Origin: Silvibacterium sp.
GTDB lineage: Bacteria; Acidobacteriota; Terriglobia; Terriglobales; Acidobacteriaceae
Direction of reading: 5' to 3'
Length of the DNA stretch: 36,832 nt
NCBI GenBank assembly: GCA_019234945.1
Contig: JAFAKX010000174.1
Span: 1 to 36,832 of the forward strand
In this document: positions 1-8,674 of the stretch, one piece after another
Layout of the letters: every line of letters starts with the position of its first letter
Numbering within the stretch: position 1 is the stretch's first letter
Program-made: the position numbers and the translations under genes
Notes under the pieces: generated by a model
What the model saw: the letters and a program-made list of their open reading frames with translations, nothing else
What the model was told of the DNA's origin: nothing
Database searches by the model: none

Positions 1-61
1 TCTCGCGCAGATAGTAAGGCCAGAAGGCTGCGAAGCTGGTGAGGCGTTCCACCCGAGGCAC
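1..61 (-). CDS. DUF962-like (Mpo1-type) protein, N-terminal fragment cut by window edge
   Basis: Only about 20 codons are visible. From a GTG at 61 the minus strand reads VPRVERLTSFAAFWPYYLRE and stays open to the window edge; an in-frame TAG lies just upstream. The FxxFWPYYLRE pattern resembles the opening of DUF962/Mpo1-like small membrane proteins, which begin with a similar segment followed by a conserved His. A second GTG at 52 is an alternative start. It lies 73 bp downstream of the FHA-GAF-phosphatase gene on the same strand and could be cotranscribed with it. The family call is from recognition of a short motif and is tentative; the rest of the gene is outside the window. Confidence 0.45.
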   Translation of the reverse strand, partial: MPRVERLTSFAAFWPYYLRE

Positions 62-134
62 TCTTTCTTGCTATGGCAGGAAATTTATCAAAACACAGGC
101 GCTCGCACGAACGCTGCTCATTTTCGCCGATACG

Positions 135-1739
135 CTAATACAGATCCAGTTCGATCATCGTGCAGTCGTCTGTTGCGGCAGCGGTCCCGCAGAAGCACGA
201 CACCTTCTCGACAAGTTCATCAAGGTTTTTGCTCTTCGCAAAAGCCTCTTCCATGCGATGTGTCCCGAAGAAATCCCCTTGCGTATCCTCAGCTTCCGTC
301 ACGCCATCGGTTACGGCCAGCACCCGCGTGCCCGTCTCAAGCTTTATCTTCTGAGACTTGAACGCGATATCCTCCAATAACCCGACCGGAAAATTCGAGC
401 TGTCCAGAGAGACTACGCCGTTCGTCGTCCGCAGCAATGGATGAACCTGCCCGCAGTTGATGTATTCGAGCCAACCGTCTTTATCCAGCCGCAGGATAAC
501 CATCGTCGCATATTTGCCCACATCCTTCGCGCAGATGAACCGGTTAAGAGTGGTGGCAATTACTTCCAGCGACTGCTCGGCAAGCATCTGCGCGTAGACC
601 ATGCCCTGCAGTGTTTGCGCCAGCATGGCTGCCGCAACGCCCTTGCCGGAAACATCAGCGATCACAACGTAGACATGATCCCCTGCAGACACGACATCGA
701 AGAAGTCGCCGCCGACCTCCTTGCATGGAACAAATCGCGCCGAAATTTTCGCGTAATCCGTAGCTGGAAGCTGCCTCGGCATGAGGCTCTGCTGGATTTG
801 TCTTGCGATTTCAAGTTCTTCTTGTACGCGTCTTGCATTTTCCTCTGAAATGGCAAGCTGCGCGTTGTCCACAAGAGCCGCCGCCTCAGCCGCGATCATC
901 TTCAGCACATCGTTATCGACCTTCGTAAGGTGGCCAGGATTCAACCGGCTGTCGAGGTAAAGCACACCCAGAAAGTCGCCGCGGTCGGAGCCCGATACCG
1001 TTCTACGGCTGCGCAGGGGGATGCAGATCACAGTCCTGATATTTTGTGCGATGACGCTGTCGGTCCGCACGCCCCTTTCCGCGCTCAGCGTATCGGTCAC
1101 GATAAATTCACTGGCGCCTTGAATCGCCTGCTTGATGGCGCTGTGCGAGATTGTCGAATCGTCGGTGAGCAGGTTGCCTTTGCTGTCCAGACCCACGCTC
1201 AGAGTAAGGCGTCCGGTCGACTGGTCGCGCAGCATCACGTAGCCGCGCTCCACCTTGGTCAGGGTCAACGTCTGTTCTACAAGAGCGCGTAGAATCTGGT
1301 CGACTGCACCCTCGTTGTTCAGCTTGCGGTTTGCCTCCAGCAGCCACGTGAGCCGCTCGATCGCGGTATTAGGACCCGCATCTGTCTTCAGCGGTCCAAG
1401 GAGTTCCTTAATCGTTGAGCCCGAATGAGAACTGCGTACACCGAAGCGAAGATAGGGCCCGTCCGGCTTGCCGAAATGGACCGCATCATTATTCGTGAGC
1501 CTATGCCGCTTGACCGGATTCCCATTCAGGAAGGTGCCCCATTTGCTCTCCATATCGACAATGTAGAAGGAACCATTCTCGTAAACGATCTCGGCGTGTT
1601 TTCGCGAGACGAATGCATCCTCGAGAAGGATGTCGCTGCCCGGTTGGCGACCTACCTTGTACGGGGTATGGGTAATCTCGTGTTGACTCTCGCGCGACCC
1701 GTCAACCACGAGCACGGGTGTGGTGGGAACATCCGACAT
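135..1739 (-). CDS. FHA-GAF-PP2C (SpoIIE/RsbU-type) serine phosphatase
   Basis: A 534-residue cytoplasmic signalling protein. Residues about 8-105 form an FHA domain (GRQPGSDILLEDAFVSRKHA, then a WGTFLNGNPV loop), which binds phosphothreonine peptides. About 130-295 is a GAF domain with a short helical linker after it. About 325-534 is a PP2C-like SpoIIE phosphatase domain with the metal-site motifs GGDFFDV, DVSGKGVAAAML and VTDGVTEAED. The family usually dephosphorylates an anti-sigma-factor antagonist (partner switching), but no STAS antagonist or anti-sigma kinase gene lies next to it, so its target is unknown. The start is supported by AGGAG ten bases upstream and a TATAAT element further up. 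No transmembrane segment is apparent. Domain calls are confident; the input signal and target are not known. Confidence 0.9.
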   Translation of the reverse strand: MSDVPTTPVLVVDGSRESQHEITHTPYKVGRQPGSDILLEDAFVSRKHAEIVYENGSFYIVDMESKWGTFLNGNPVKRHRLTNNDAVHFGKPDGPYLRFGVRSSHSGSTIKELLGPLKTDAGPNTAIERLTWLLEANRKLNNEGAVDQILRALVEQTLTLTKVERGYVMLRDQSTGRLTLSVGLDSKGNLLTDDSTISHSAIKQAIQGASEFIVTDTLSAERGVRTDSVIAQNIRTVICIPLRSRRTVSGSDRGDFLGVLYLDSRLNPGHLTKVDNDVLKMIAAEAAALVDNAQLAISEENARRVQEELEIARQIQQSLMPRQLPATDYAKISARFVPCKEVGGDFFDVVSAGDHVYVVIADVSGKGVAAAMLAQTLQGMVYAQMLAEQSLEVIATTLNRFICAKDVGKYATMVILRLDKDGWLEYINCGQVHPLLRTTNGVVSLDSSNFPVGLLEDIAFKSQKIKLETGTRVLAVTDGVTEAEDTQGDFFGTHRMEEAFAKSKNLDELVEKVSCFCGTAAATDDCTMIELDLY

Positions 1740-1793
1740 TCAGGCAAATCTCCTGCTCAACCGTGAGGGAATAGGGAACGGGCGCTACGAGCG

Positions 1794-1799
1794 ATTATA
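1794..1799 (-). promoter_or_regulatory. Candidate -10 element for the FHA-GAF-phosphatase gene
   Basis: On the minus strand a perfect TATAAT lies here, giving a predicted leader of about 48 nt before the ATG at 1739. No good -35 hexamer is present at 16-18 bp, so it may rely on an activator or an alternative sigma factor. The rest of the 1740-2043 gap holds the kynA leader and a lone TTGACA at 1913-1918 without a convincing -10. Confidence 0.35.
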
Positions 1800-1976
1800 A
1801 ACAGAGAGCCATGACAGATCCTCAGACGCTCGATGCCACCATTACTGGCGGTTGAGTGACCTCGGGGACCCGTAATCTGATCGATTCGAGCTACAAATTC
1901 TTGCAAATTTGGTTGACAAGCGTCGTTTCCAGGCATCACCATGAAACCGTTTTCCTGAGGGAAGTGTGCCTCCCTG

Positions 1977-2008
1977 GCCCGGCGGTTATCCTGAAATGTC
2001 CGCCGGGC
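1977..2008 (+). promoter_or_regulatory. Hairpin in the kynA leader
   Basis: A perfect 9-bp inverted repeat (GCCCGGCGG and CCGCCGGGC) with a 14-nt loop ends about 35 bp before the kynA ATG, and is followed by a T-rich stretch (gattttcttgtt). It could be an attenuator-like or terminator-like hairpin in the 5' leader, or a dyad operator. No leader peptide rich in Trp codons was found next to it, so a classical Trp attenuator is not supported. Confidence 0.5.
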
Positions 2009-2043
2009 GATTTTCTTGTTCGGCCACATCTAAGCAGGAAGAC

Positions 2044-2895
2044 ATGGACCAAAACCAAAGACCCCTGGAAGCGGGAATCGTTACCGACTTTACCGGCCGC
2101 CTGACCTACTCCGGATATCTGCGTCTGCCCGAACTCCTTGCGCAACAGCAGCCCTTGTCCTCACCGCCCCACCACGACGAGATGCTATTCATCATCCAGC
2201 ATCAGATCGCCGAGCTATGGATGAAGCAGCTTATTCACGAGCTCTCCGCCGCTATCCACTTCGTTCAGTTGGACCTGCTCGATCCCTGCTTCAAGATACT
2301 CTCGCGGGCAAAGCTCATCCAGATGCAGCTCTTCGACCAGTGGGGCGTCCTCGAAACGCTAACGCCATCCGAATACATGGAGTTCCGCAGTGTCCTCGGA
2401 CATGCCTCCGGATTTCAGTCCTGGCAGTACCGCAAGCTGGAGTTCCTGCTCGGCAATAAGAACCGAGATGCTCTGCGCGTATTCGAGCACGACCCACAGA
2501 TTCACTCCGACCTCGACGCCGCTCTCAATGCGCCCAGTGTCTATGATGAATTTCTTTTGCACCTCGGACGTCGCGGTCTCTCCATCGCCCGCGAATGTAT
2601 CGAGCGCGATTGGAGCCAGCCTCACCGCAAGAATGACGCTCTTGTAGACGTTTTCCGCAAAATCTACGAACAGCCCCGCCTCTACTGGGATGCTTATGAA
2701 ATGTGCGAGAAACTCGTCGATGTCGAAGAGTATTTCCAGCTTTGGCGGTTCCGCCACATGAAGACTGTTGAGCGAATCATCGGCTTCCGGCAGGGAACCG
2801 GAGGTTCTTCCGGTGTCGCCTTTCTCCGGCAGGCCCTTGAACTGACGTTCTTTCCGGAACTCCTTGCGGTTCGCACAGGACTCCTTCAGAAATGA
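2044..2895 (+). CDS. kynA: Tryptophan 2,3-dioxygenase
   Basis: Heme dioxygenase that opens the indole ring of L-tryptophan to N-formylkynurenine, the first step of the kynurenine pathway. The 283-residue length matches bacterial enzymes. Visible hallmarks are the YSGYL and [12 protein letters not shown] segments near the N-terminus, the probable proximal heme ligand His238 in [13 protein letters not shown], and the substrate-binding loop GTGGSSG (about 251-257). The ATG at 2044 is preferred over an in-frame upstream start at 1966 because AGGAAG lies just before it and the protein then begins where family members do. The stop overlaps the kynU start by 4 bp (ATGA), so the two are translationally coupled. 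Confidence 0.95.
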   Translation: MDQNQRPLEAGIVTDFTGRLTYSGYLRLPELLAQQQPLSSPPHHDEMLFIIQHQIAELWMKQLIHELSAAIHFVQLDLLDPCFKILSRAKLIQMQLFDQWGVLETLTPSEYMEFRSVLGHASGFQSWQYRKLEFLLGNKNRDALRVFEHDPQIHSDLDAALNAPSVYDEFLLHLGRRGLSIARECIERDWSQPHRKNDALVDVFRKIYEQPRLYWDAYEMCEKLVDVEEYFQLWRFRHMKTVERIIGFRQGTGGSSGVAFLRQALELTFFPELLAVRTGLLQK

Positions 2896-4103
2896 ATCCG
2901 CGCATCGAGCAAGCCGTTGCGGAGCTCTGCCACGGACCCCTGTGTGAATCTGCCATCGACCGCCACATCGCTCCGCTCTTTTCTCGTGTGCTCTCGTCGA
3001 ACCGCATCTATCTGGCCAACCACTCCCTTGGCCGTCCGCTCGATTCCATGGCCAATGATCTGGCCGAAGCTACGGCGTTCTGGTATGACCGGCTCGGAGA
3101 TGCCTGGGATGCCTGGCTCGAAGAACGCGAGGCTTTTCGCAGCCGCATAGCAACCCTCATCGGCGCTCCACGAGTCGATTGCGTAATCCCGAAAACCTCT
3201 GCCGGCCAGGGTCTGCGTACTGTCCTGAACTCATTGCCCGGAAATCCGCGTGTCGTCACCACGCGGGGGGAATTCGATTCCATCGATGTCATTCTCAAGC
3301 AGTACGCGGCTCTCGGCCGCATCGAATTGCACTGGATCGATCCCGACCCTTCCGGCAACTTCTGTGTCGAGGCGTTGATTGAATCTGTCGGCCGCGGCGC
3401 AGACCTGGTCGTCGTCTCGCAGGTCATGTTCATGAGCGGCCAGATCATGGATGGTCTCGACCGTCTCGCCGATGCGTGTCACCGCCTCGGCGCCCGCCTG
3501 CTCGTGGACTCATACCACGCCATCGGAGTCATCCCCGTCGACGCTGCCCCGATGCAGTGCGATTTTATGATCGGTGGCAGTTACAAGTATCTTCGCGGAG
3601 GTCCGGGCGCCTGCTTCCTCTACATCTCACCGTCCGCATTAGATAGTGATCTCCGCCCCCTTGACACCGGATGGTTCGCCAACTCGGACGAGTTTGCCTA
3701 CCAGCGCCCCGATCTCCCTGTGTTCAAACCCGGTGGCGACGCGTTTCTGGAGGCCACGCCGCCCATCCTCACCTGGTATCAGGCGCGCAGCGGCCAGCAA
3801 TTCACGTTGGCAATGGGAATCGAGCGCCTTCGTGCCTACAGCCTGCGGCAGCTTGGCCTTCTGCGCGAGCATCTCGCCAATTCCGGAGTCAATTCCGTCA
3901 TCGGTGGAGACGCCCGCCATGGAGCATTTCTCGCTATCCGACTTGCGGGCGCGATAAAGTTGCCGCCCCTGCTTCACCAGAAGGGAATCATCTGCGATGC
4001 GCGCGGAGAGTGGCTGCGGCTGTGCCCCGATTGCCTCACCCGCGACGAAGAAATGCGCCGCGCGGCCTCAGTCCTGAGCGATCTGCTGCACGGCAAAAGC
4101 TAG
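2892..4103 (+). CDS. kynU: Kynureninase
   Basis: PLP-dependent hydrolase that cleaves kynurenine to anthranilate and alanine (or 3-hydroxykynurenine to 3-hydroxyanthranilate). 403 residues, near the usual length. The fold-type I PLP site is visible: [12 protein letters not shown] with Lys232 as the probable Schiff-base lysine, [12 protein letters not shown] supplying the cofactor-binding Asp, and [10 protein letters not shown] near the N-terminus. It starts inside the kynA stop codon. No kynurenine formamidase, kynurenine monooxygenase or anthranilate-degrading gene follows; the gene ends 9 bp from the convergent kdpC. Whether it serves tryptophan catabolism, anthranilate supply or NAD synthesis cannot be read from this window. 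Confidence 0.94.
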   Translation: MNPRIEQAVAELCHGPLCESAIDRHIAPLFSRVLSSNRIYLANHSLGRPLDSMANDLAEATAFWYDRLGDAWDAWLEEREAFRSRIATLIGAPRVDCVIPKTSAGQGLRTVLNSLPGNPRVVTTRGEFDSIDVILKQYAALGRIELHWIDPDPSGNFCVEALIESVGRGADLVVVSQVMFMSGQIMDGLDRLADACHRLGARLLVDSYHAIGVIPVDAAPMQCDFMIGGSYKYLRGGPGACFLYISPSALDSDLRPLDTGWFANSDEFAYQRPDLPVFKPGGDAFLEATPPILTWYQARSGQQFTLAMGIERLRAYSLRQLGLLREHLANSGVNSVIGGDARHGAFLAIRLAGAIKLPPLLHQKGIICDARGEWLRLCPDCLTRDEEMRRAASVLSDLLHGKS

Positions 4104-4112
4104 AGCGGCAAA

Positions 4113-4682
4113 CTACTTCGCGGCAGCTTCGTCCAGCGCGAGATTCAACTGCAGAACGTTCACGCGCGGCTCTCCGAGGATGCCGAATTGCCGACCCAGA
4201 ATATGCGTCATTACGAGTTGGCGGACAGCGTCATCGCTCATATGCCGCGCCTCCGCGACACGATGCACCTGGTACAGTGCCGCTGCCGGCGTAATGTCCG
4301 GATCGAGCCCCGACCCCGATGCAGTCACCAGGTCGATCGGGACAGGTTGCCCAGGATTCGTCTTCTCATAGTTCGCCACATCGCCGTTGATGCGATCGAC
4401 CAGCTTTTTGTTCGACAGCGCCAGGTTTGACCCGCTGGAATTGGCTGCGTCGTATCCGTTTCCCGCAGCCGAAATGCGCCCGTGGAAGTATCGGTCGCTC
4501 GCAAAACTCTGACCGATGATCGCCGATCCGATCACCTGCCCATTTCTTGTGATGAGTTGCCCGTCCGCCTTGTCGCGAAACAGAACGTGAGCGACTCCCG
4601 TCATCGCCAGCGGATATGCCAGCCCCAGCAGAATCGTGGTTATCACGGTGAAGCGAATTGCAACCTTTAAAGTCGAGATCAT
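4113..4682 (-). CDS. kdpC: Potassium-transporting ATPase subunit C (KdpC)
   Basis: Small subunit of the KdpFABC K+ pump, anchored by one N-terminal membrane helix (about 8-30) with a soluble periplasmic-side domain. 189 residues, typical of the family. Conserved blocks are present: IGQSFASDRYFHGR, a YDAANSSGSNL segment, VTASGSGLDPDI and HILGRQFGILGEPRVNVLQLN. The ribosome binding site TAAGGA overlaps the kdpB stop codon, 11 bp separate the genes, and it is the last gene of the kdp operon. It converges on kynU with only 9 bp between the stops and no obvious terminator. Confidence 0.96.
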   Translation of the reverse strand: MISTLKVAIRFTVITTILLGLAYPLAMTGVAHVLFRDKADGQLITRNGQVIGSAIIGQSFASDRYFHGRISAAGNGYDAANSSGSNLALSNKKLVDRINGDVANYEKTNPGQPVPIDLVTASGSGLDPDITPAAALYQVHRVAEARHMSDDAVRQLVMTHILGRQFGILGEPRVNVLQLNLALDEAAAK

Positions 4683-4693
4683 TTCAGCAGTCC

Positions 4694-6724
4694 TTATGCG
4701 AGCCGCAGCGCAGTGATGATCAGATCAATCGCCTTGATGCCGATGAACGGCACAATCAGCCCACCCACTCCGTATATAAGAAGATTCCGCCGCAGCAATG
4801 CCGCCGCCGACATCGGCGCATACTTCACGCCTTTCAACGCCAGCGGAATCAGAGCGATGATGATCAGCGCGTTGAAAATTACGGCCGAAAGTATTGCCGA
4901 GTGCGGGGTTGCCAGCCGCATGATATTTAGCGTCCCCAACACAGGAAACACTCCGGCGAACATTGCCGGAATGATCGCGAAATACTTTGCCACGTCATTC
5001 GCAATGGAAAACGTCGTCAGCGCGCCGCGAGTCATCAGCAGTTGCTTGCCAATCTCCACAATTTCGATCAGCTTCGTAGGATTCGAATCCAGATCCACCA
5101 TGTTGCCGGCTTCTTTCGCCGCTTGAGTGCCCGTGTTCATCGCTACACCCACATCGGCCTGCGCCAGTGCGGGAGCGTCGTTGGTGCCGTCGCCGGTCAT
5201 CGCCACCAGCTTGCCTTTGCCCTGTTCGCGCTTGATCAGGTCCATCTTGTCCTTCGGCTTGGCCTCGGCGAGAAAGTCATCCACACCGGCCTCACGGGCA
5301 ATGACCGCCGCGGTCAGAGGATTATCGCCAGTGATCATGATGCTGCGAATGCCCATCGCGCGCAGGCGAGCCAGGCGGTCCTTCAACCCGCCCTTCACAA
5401 TATCCTTCAGATAAACCACACCGAGTGCCGTCGAATTCTCAGAAACTACGAGCGGAGTGCCGCCCAGGCGCGCGATCTCTTCCACCTTGTCGCTCACCTT
5501 GCGAGGCATTCCCGATCCGTGCTCTTCGAGATGCTTCGCAATTGCATCTGCCGATCCTTTGCGGATCTGCAACCCAGGAAGGTCGACGCCGGACATGCGC
5601 GTCTGTGCGCTGAAGGGAACAAACTCCACCCGCATGCCCGTAAGATCGCGTCCGCGCAGGTTGTACATCTCCTTGGCGAGCACGACAATCGAGCGGCCCT
5701 CCGGCGTCTCGTCAGAAAACGACGCAAGCTGTGCTACATCCGCCAACCTCTCCGCGCTGACATTTGGAGCAGGGAAGAACTCTGTCGCCTGCCGGTTCCC
5801 GAGCGTGATCGTGCCCGTCTTGTCCAGCAGGAGCGTGTTCACATCGCCCGCTGCCTCTACAGCGCGACCCGACATTGCCAGCACGTTGTACTGCACCAGT
5901 CTGTCCATGCCCGCAATGCCGATGGCCGAAAGGAGTCCTCCGATCGTCGTAGGAATGAGACAGACCAGCAGCGATACCAGAACGAAGATCGTCTGCGGAG
6001 CCGTTGAGTAGATGGCGAACGGCTGCAACGTTGCAACAGCCAGCAGAAAAATGATCGTGAGCCCCGACAGCAGAATGCTTAGCGCAATTTCATTTGGGGT
6101 CTTCTGCCTCTTCGCCCCTTCCACCAGAGCGATCATCCGGTCAAGAAAGGTCTCTCCGGGATTTGATGTGATCCTGATCTTGATCCAGTCGGAGAGCACC
6201 CGCGTTCCGCCGGTGACGGCCGACCTGTCGCCTCCGGCCTCGCGAATCACAGGCGCCGATTCGCCCGTGATCGCCGACTCGTCCACCGAGGCCACGCCCT
6301 CGATTACTTCGCCGTCGCCAGCAATGAACTGGCCCGCCTGCACCATAATCACGTCGCCGGCGCGAAGTTGCGAACTCGAGACGGCCTCGTGCGTGCCGTC
6401 ACTCTTGTACCGGTAAGCGATCGTCTCGCCCTTCGCTTTTCGCAACGTATCGGCCTGGGCCTTGCCGCGGCCTTCAGCCATTGCCTCGGCAAAATTGGCA
6501 AAAAGCACCGTGAACCAGAGCCACAACGTGATCTGCAGATTGAAGCCGATGGGCAAATGCCGCACCGCGTCCTGAATCAGCAGCGCACTCGTAAGCACGC
6601 TGCCCACCTCCACTACGAACATCACCGGGTTCTTGACCATCACCCGAGGATTGAGCTTCTTGAATGAGTCGATAACTGCCTGGCGAAGAATGCCCGCGTT
6701 CCAGAGATTTTGCCTTTGTGCCAT
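4694..6724 (-). CDS. kdpB: Potassium-transporting P-type ATPase subunit B (KdpB)
   Basis: Catalytic subunit of the Kdp pump in the inner membrane; it hydrolyses ATP through a phospho-aspartate intermediate. 676 residues, close to the usual length. The phosphorylated Asp is D301 in DKTGTIT; the actuator-domain TGES is at 153-156 (its Ser is the known inhibitory phosphorylation site in E. coli); the membrane [16 protein letters not shown] segment lies at about 255-270; and [17 protein letters not shown] forms the hinge. All key residues appear intact. It is followed by kdpC (11 bp) and preceded by kdpA (15 bp). Confidence 0.97.
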   Translation of the reverse strand: MAQRQNLWNAGILRQAVIDSFKKLNPRVMVKNPVMFVVEVGSVLTSALLIQDAVRHLPIGFNLQITLWLWFTVLFANFAEAMAEGRGKAQADTLRKAKGETIAYRYKSDGTHEAVSSSQLRAGDVIMVQAGQFIAGDGEVIEGVASVDESAITGESAPVIREAGGDRSAVTGGTRVLSDWIKIRITSNPGETFLDRMIALVEGAKRQKTPNEIALSILLSGLTIIFLLAVATLQPFAIYSTAPQTIFVLVSLLVCLIPTTIGGLLSAIGIAGMDRLVQYNVLAMSGRAVEAAGDVNTLLLDKTGTITLGNRQATEFFPAPNVSAERLADVAQLASFSDETPEGRSIVVLAKEMYNLRGRDLTGMRVEFVPFSAQTRMSGVDLPGLQIRKGSADAIAKHLEEHGSGMPRKVSDKVEEIARLGGTPLVVSENSTALGVVYLKDIVKGGLKDRLARLRAMGIRSIMITGDNPLTAAVIAREAGVDDFLAEAKPKDKMDLIKREQGKGKLVAMTGDGTNDAPALAQADVGVAMNTGTQAAKEAGNMVDLDSNPTKLIEIVEIGKQLLMTRGALTTFSIANDVAKYFAIIPAMFAGVFPVLGTLNIMRLATPHSAILSAVIFNALIIIALIPLALKGVKYAPMSAAALLRRNLLIYGVGGLIVPFIGIKAIDLIITALRLA

Positions 6725-6739
6725 GGTTCTTTCTATGTC

Positions 6740-8461
6740 CTAAAAGAGCATTCCGTGGTGCAACAGCAGGTGCTCGAGAATTGGTCCGAGGCTGAGTGCT
6801 GGGAAGAACGTCAGCGCGCCGACAATGAGGATCACGCTCGTGAGCAGAATCGTGAACAGGGACGAATTCACCGGGAAAGTTCCTGGCGACGGTGGCACGC
6901 TTTTCTTAAGCGCCAGGTTGCCGGCAAGCGCCAGCATCGGCACCATCATCAGAAAGCGCCCGACAAGCATCGTGAATCCGAGGCCGATGTTGTACCAGTT
7001 CGTGTTTGCGTTGATCCCCGCGAAGGCCGAGCCATTGTTTCCTGCCGCCGAAGTGAACGCATAGAGGATCTGGGTCAGGCCGTGAGGACCTGGATTCGTA
7101 ATGCCATTGAGCCCCGCGGAAGTAAGAACCGATGCGGCGGCCAATACTAGAATCACGAGCGGAAAGATCAGCACATAGAGCATCGCCATCTTCACGTCGT
7201 AGGCTTCGATCTTCTTGCCCAGGTACTCTGGTGTTCGCCCGACCATCAGCCCGGCGATGAACACCGACAGCACAACGTAGATCAGCATTCCGTATAGGCC
7301 CGAACCCACTCCGCCGAATATAATCTCGCCCAGCATGATGTTCGACAGCACCACCATGCCGCCTAGCGGCGTGAACGAATCGTGCATACCATTGACGGCC
7401 CCGCAACTCGCGTCGGTTGTCACAGTCGCAAACAGCGACGATCCCGCGATTCCGAACCGCACCTCTTTGCCTTCCTCGTTGCCCCCCGACTGCAGCGCTG
7501 TCGTGCGCTGATCCACGCCGTGCAGCAGAGGATGCGGATGCGATTCCGCCCAGTAGACAGTCACCAGTGCCACCGCAAACAGCAGCGTCATGCAGGCGAA
7601 AACGGCCCATCCATGTCCCGGCGACTTCGTCATTCTGCCGAGCGTTATTGTCAGCGCCGCGGGAATGAGAAATATGGCCAGGATTTCCAGAAAGTTGCTG
7701 AACGGTGTGGGGTTCTCGAACGGATGCGCGCTGTTCGTATTGAAAAATCCACCGCCATTCGTGCCCAGCATCTTGATTACTTCCTGAGATGCCACAGGGC
7801 CTTGCGCGATCGACTGGGTGGCGTGTTCGAGAGTCTGCGCCTGGGTGTACGGCTTCAGGTTCTGCACTACGCCCTGCGAAACCAAGACGAGGCCGAGGAT
7901 TACCGAGATGGGCAGCAGCACATAAAGGAGAGCGCGCGTGGTGTCCACCCAAAAGTTGCCGATGGTGTTTGCCTGCTTTCGCGCCACGCCGCGCACCAGC
8001 CCGATGGCAACGGCGATGCCCACTGCGGCGCTCAGAAAATTGTGATAAGCCAGCCCCACCATCTGCGTGAAATAGCTCATCGTGACTTCAGGCACGTAGG
8101 ACTGCCAGTTGGTATTCGTGGTGAACGAAGCTGCTGTATTCCACGCCAGCGCCTGCGGCACTCCCGGAAAAGCCTGCGGATTCCAGGGCAGAAAATGCTG
8201 AGCACGCTCAATCGCGTATGTGAGCACAAGGGACACAAAGCTGAAGAGCAGCATTGCCGCCGCGTACTCGCGCCAGTTCATCTCCTCCTCAGCATTTACG
8301 CCGAAGAGCCGATACAGGAGGCGCTCGATCGGTTTGAATACCGGATCGGCAAAAGTGCGCTGGCCCTCAAATACCCGCGTCATGTAGATGCCCAGAGGGC
8401 GCATTAAAAGCACCAGAACCGCGAAGTACAGCAGGAACTGGAACCATCCATTCGCAGTCAT
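6740..8461 (-). CDS. kdpA: Potassium-transporting ATPase subunit A (KdpA)
   Basis: K+-selective channel-like subunit of the Kdp complex, related to the SKT superfamily of four-fold M1-P-M2 channels. 573 residues with many hydrophobic helices. Selectivity-filter regions are recognisable as TNGGGFFNTNSAHPFENP and AFTSAAGNNGSAFAGI; SFTPLGGMVVLSNIMLGEII and GRTPEYLGKKIEAYDVKMA are further family blocks. The ATG follows the kdpF stop directly (TGA then ATG with no gap), so its translation is probably coupled to that tiny gene. Confidence 0.97.
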   Translation of the reverse strand: MTANGWFQFLLYFAVLVLLMRPLGIYMTRVFEGQRTFADPVFKPIERLLYRLFGVNAEEEMNWREYAAAMLLFSFVSLVLTYAIERAQHFLPWNPQAFPGVPQALAWNTAASFTTNTNWQSYVPEVTMSYFTQMVGLAYHNFLSAAVGIAVAIGLVRGVARKQANTIGNFWVDTTRALLYVLLPISVILGLVLVSQGVVQNLKPYTQAQTLEHATQSIAQGPVASQEVIKMLGTNGGGFFNTNSAHPFENPTPFSNFLEILAIFLIPAALTITLGRMTKSPGHGWAVFACMTLLFAVALVTVYWAESHPHPLLHGVDQRTTALQSGGNEEGKEVRFGIAGSSLFATVTTDASCGAVNGMHDSFTPLGGMVVLSNIMLGEIIFGGVGSGLYGMLIYVVLSVFIAGLMVGRTPEYLGKKIEAYDVKMAMLYVLIFPLVILVLAAASVLTSAGLNGITNPGPHGLTQILYAFTSAAGNNGSAFAGINANTNWYNIGLGFTMLVGRFLMMVPMLALAGNLALKKSVPPSPGTFPVNSSLFTILLTSVILIVGALTFFPALSLGPILEHLLLHHGMLF

Positions 8462-8551
8462 TCAGAATTTCTCCGGGTAAAGAAGAGCCACCACGAGATA
8501 GCCAAGCAGCAGCACAGTAAGGATGACGATAATGATCGTGGTAATACTCAT
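8462..8551 (-). CDS. kdpF: KdpF, 29-residue membrane subunit of the Kdp pump
   Basis: Minus-strand frame reading MSITTIIIVILTVLLLGYLV then VALLYPEKF and stop. One transmembrane helix ending in a LLYPEKF tail is the KdpF signature. KdpF stabilises the KdpABC complex in the membrane. The stop codon abuts the kdpA ATG exactly. This gene is short enough to be missed by automatic gene finders. Confidence 0.93.
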   Translation of the reverse strand: MSITTIIIVILTVLLLGYLVVALLYPEKF

Positions 8552-8568
8552 AGTTCTTGCAGGATCCG

Positions 8569-8655
8569 TTATTTCAGGTGTTCGCACGCTTTTACGTAAG
8601 CCAGTGCGATGACGAAAAACCCAACAGTAAATACAGCCATTAGTAAGTCAAACAT
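8569..8655 (-). CDS. 28-residue single-helix membrane peptide upstream of kdpF
   Basis: From ATG at 8655 the minus strand encodes MFDLLMAVFTVGFFVIALAY followed by VKACEHLK and a stop. AGAAGGA lies about 6 bases before the start, a strong binding site. The product is one hydrophobic helix with a short Cys/His/Lys tail and a negatively charged start. It ends 17 bp before kdpF and starts 19 bp after the barrel gene, inside the operon. Similar peptides of the form hydrophobic helix plus Y-x-x-(A/L)CE(R/H)L occur, from my recollection, near kdpF in other phyla, without a settled function. A second Kdp accessory subunit is an inference from position only. Confidence 0.72.
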   Translation of the reverse strand: MFDLLMAVFTVGFFVIALAYVKACEHLK

Positions 8656-8674
8656 CTCTGTCCTTCTCTCCCTG

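Noticed and set aside
1913-1918. TTGACA as a -35 for kynA
   Set aside because: No acceptable -10 hexamer at 16-18 bp; kept only as a remark.
4104-4112. Shared bidirectional terminator between kynU and kdpC
   Set aside because: The gap is 9 bp and the surrounding bases form no stable stem with a T-run on either strand.
5042-6007. 321-codon open frame on the plus strand within kdpB
   Set aside because: Antisense shadow of a high-GC gene; composition Arg/His-rich, no start signal, no motif.
7382-8407. 341-codon open frame opposite kdpA
   Set aside because: KdpA is unmistakable on the minus strand; the other frame is a codon-bias artefact.
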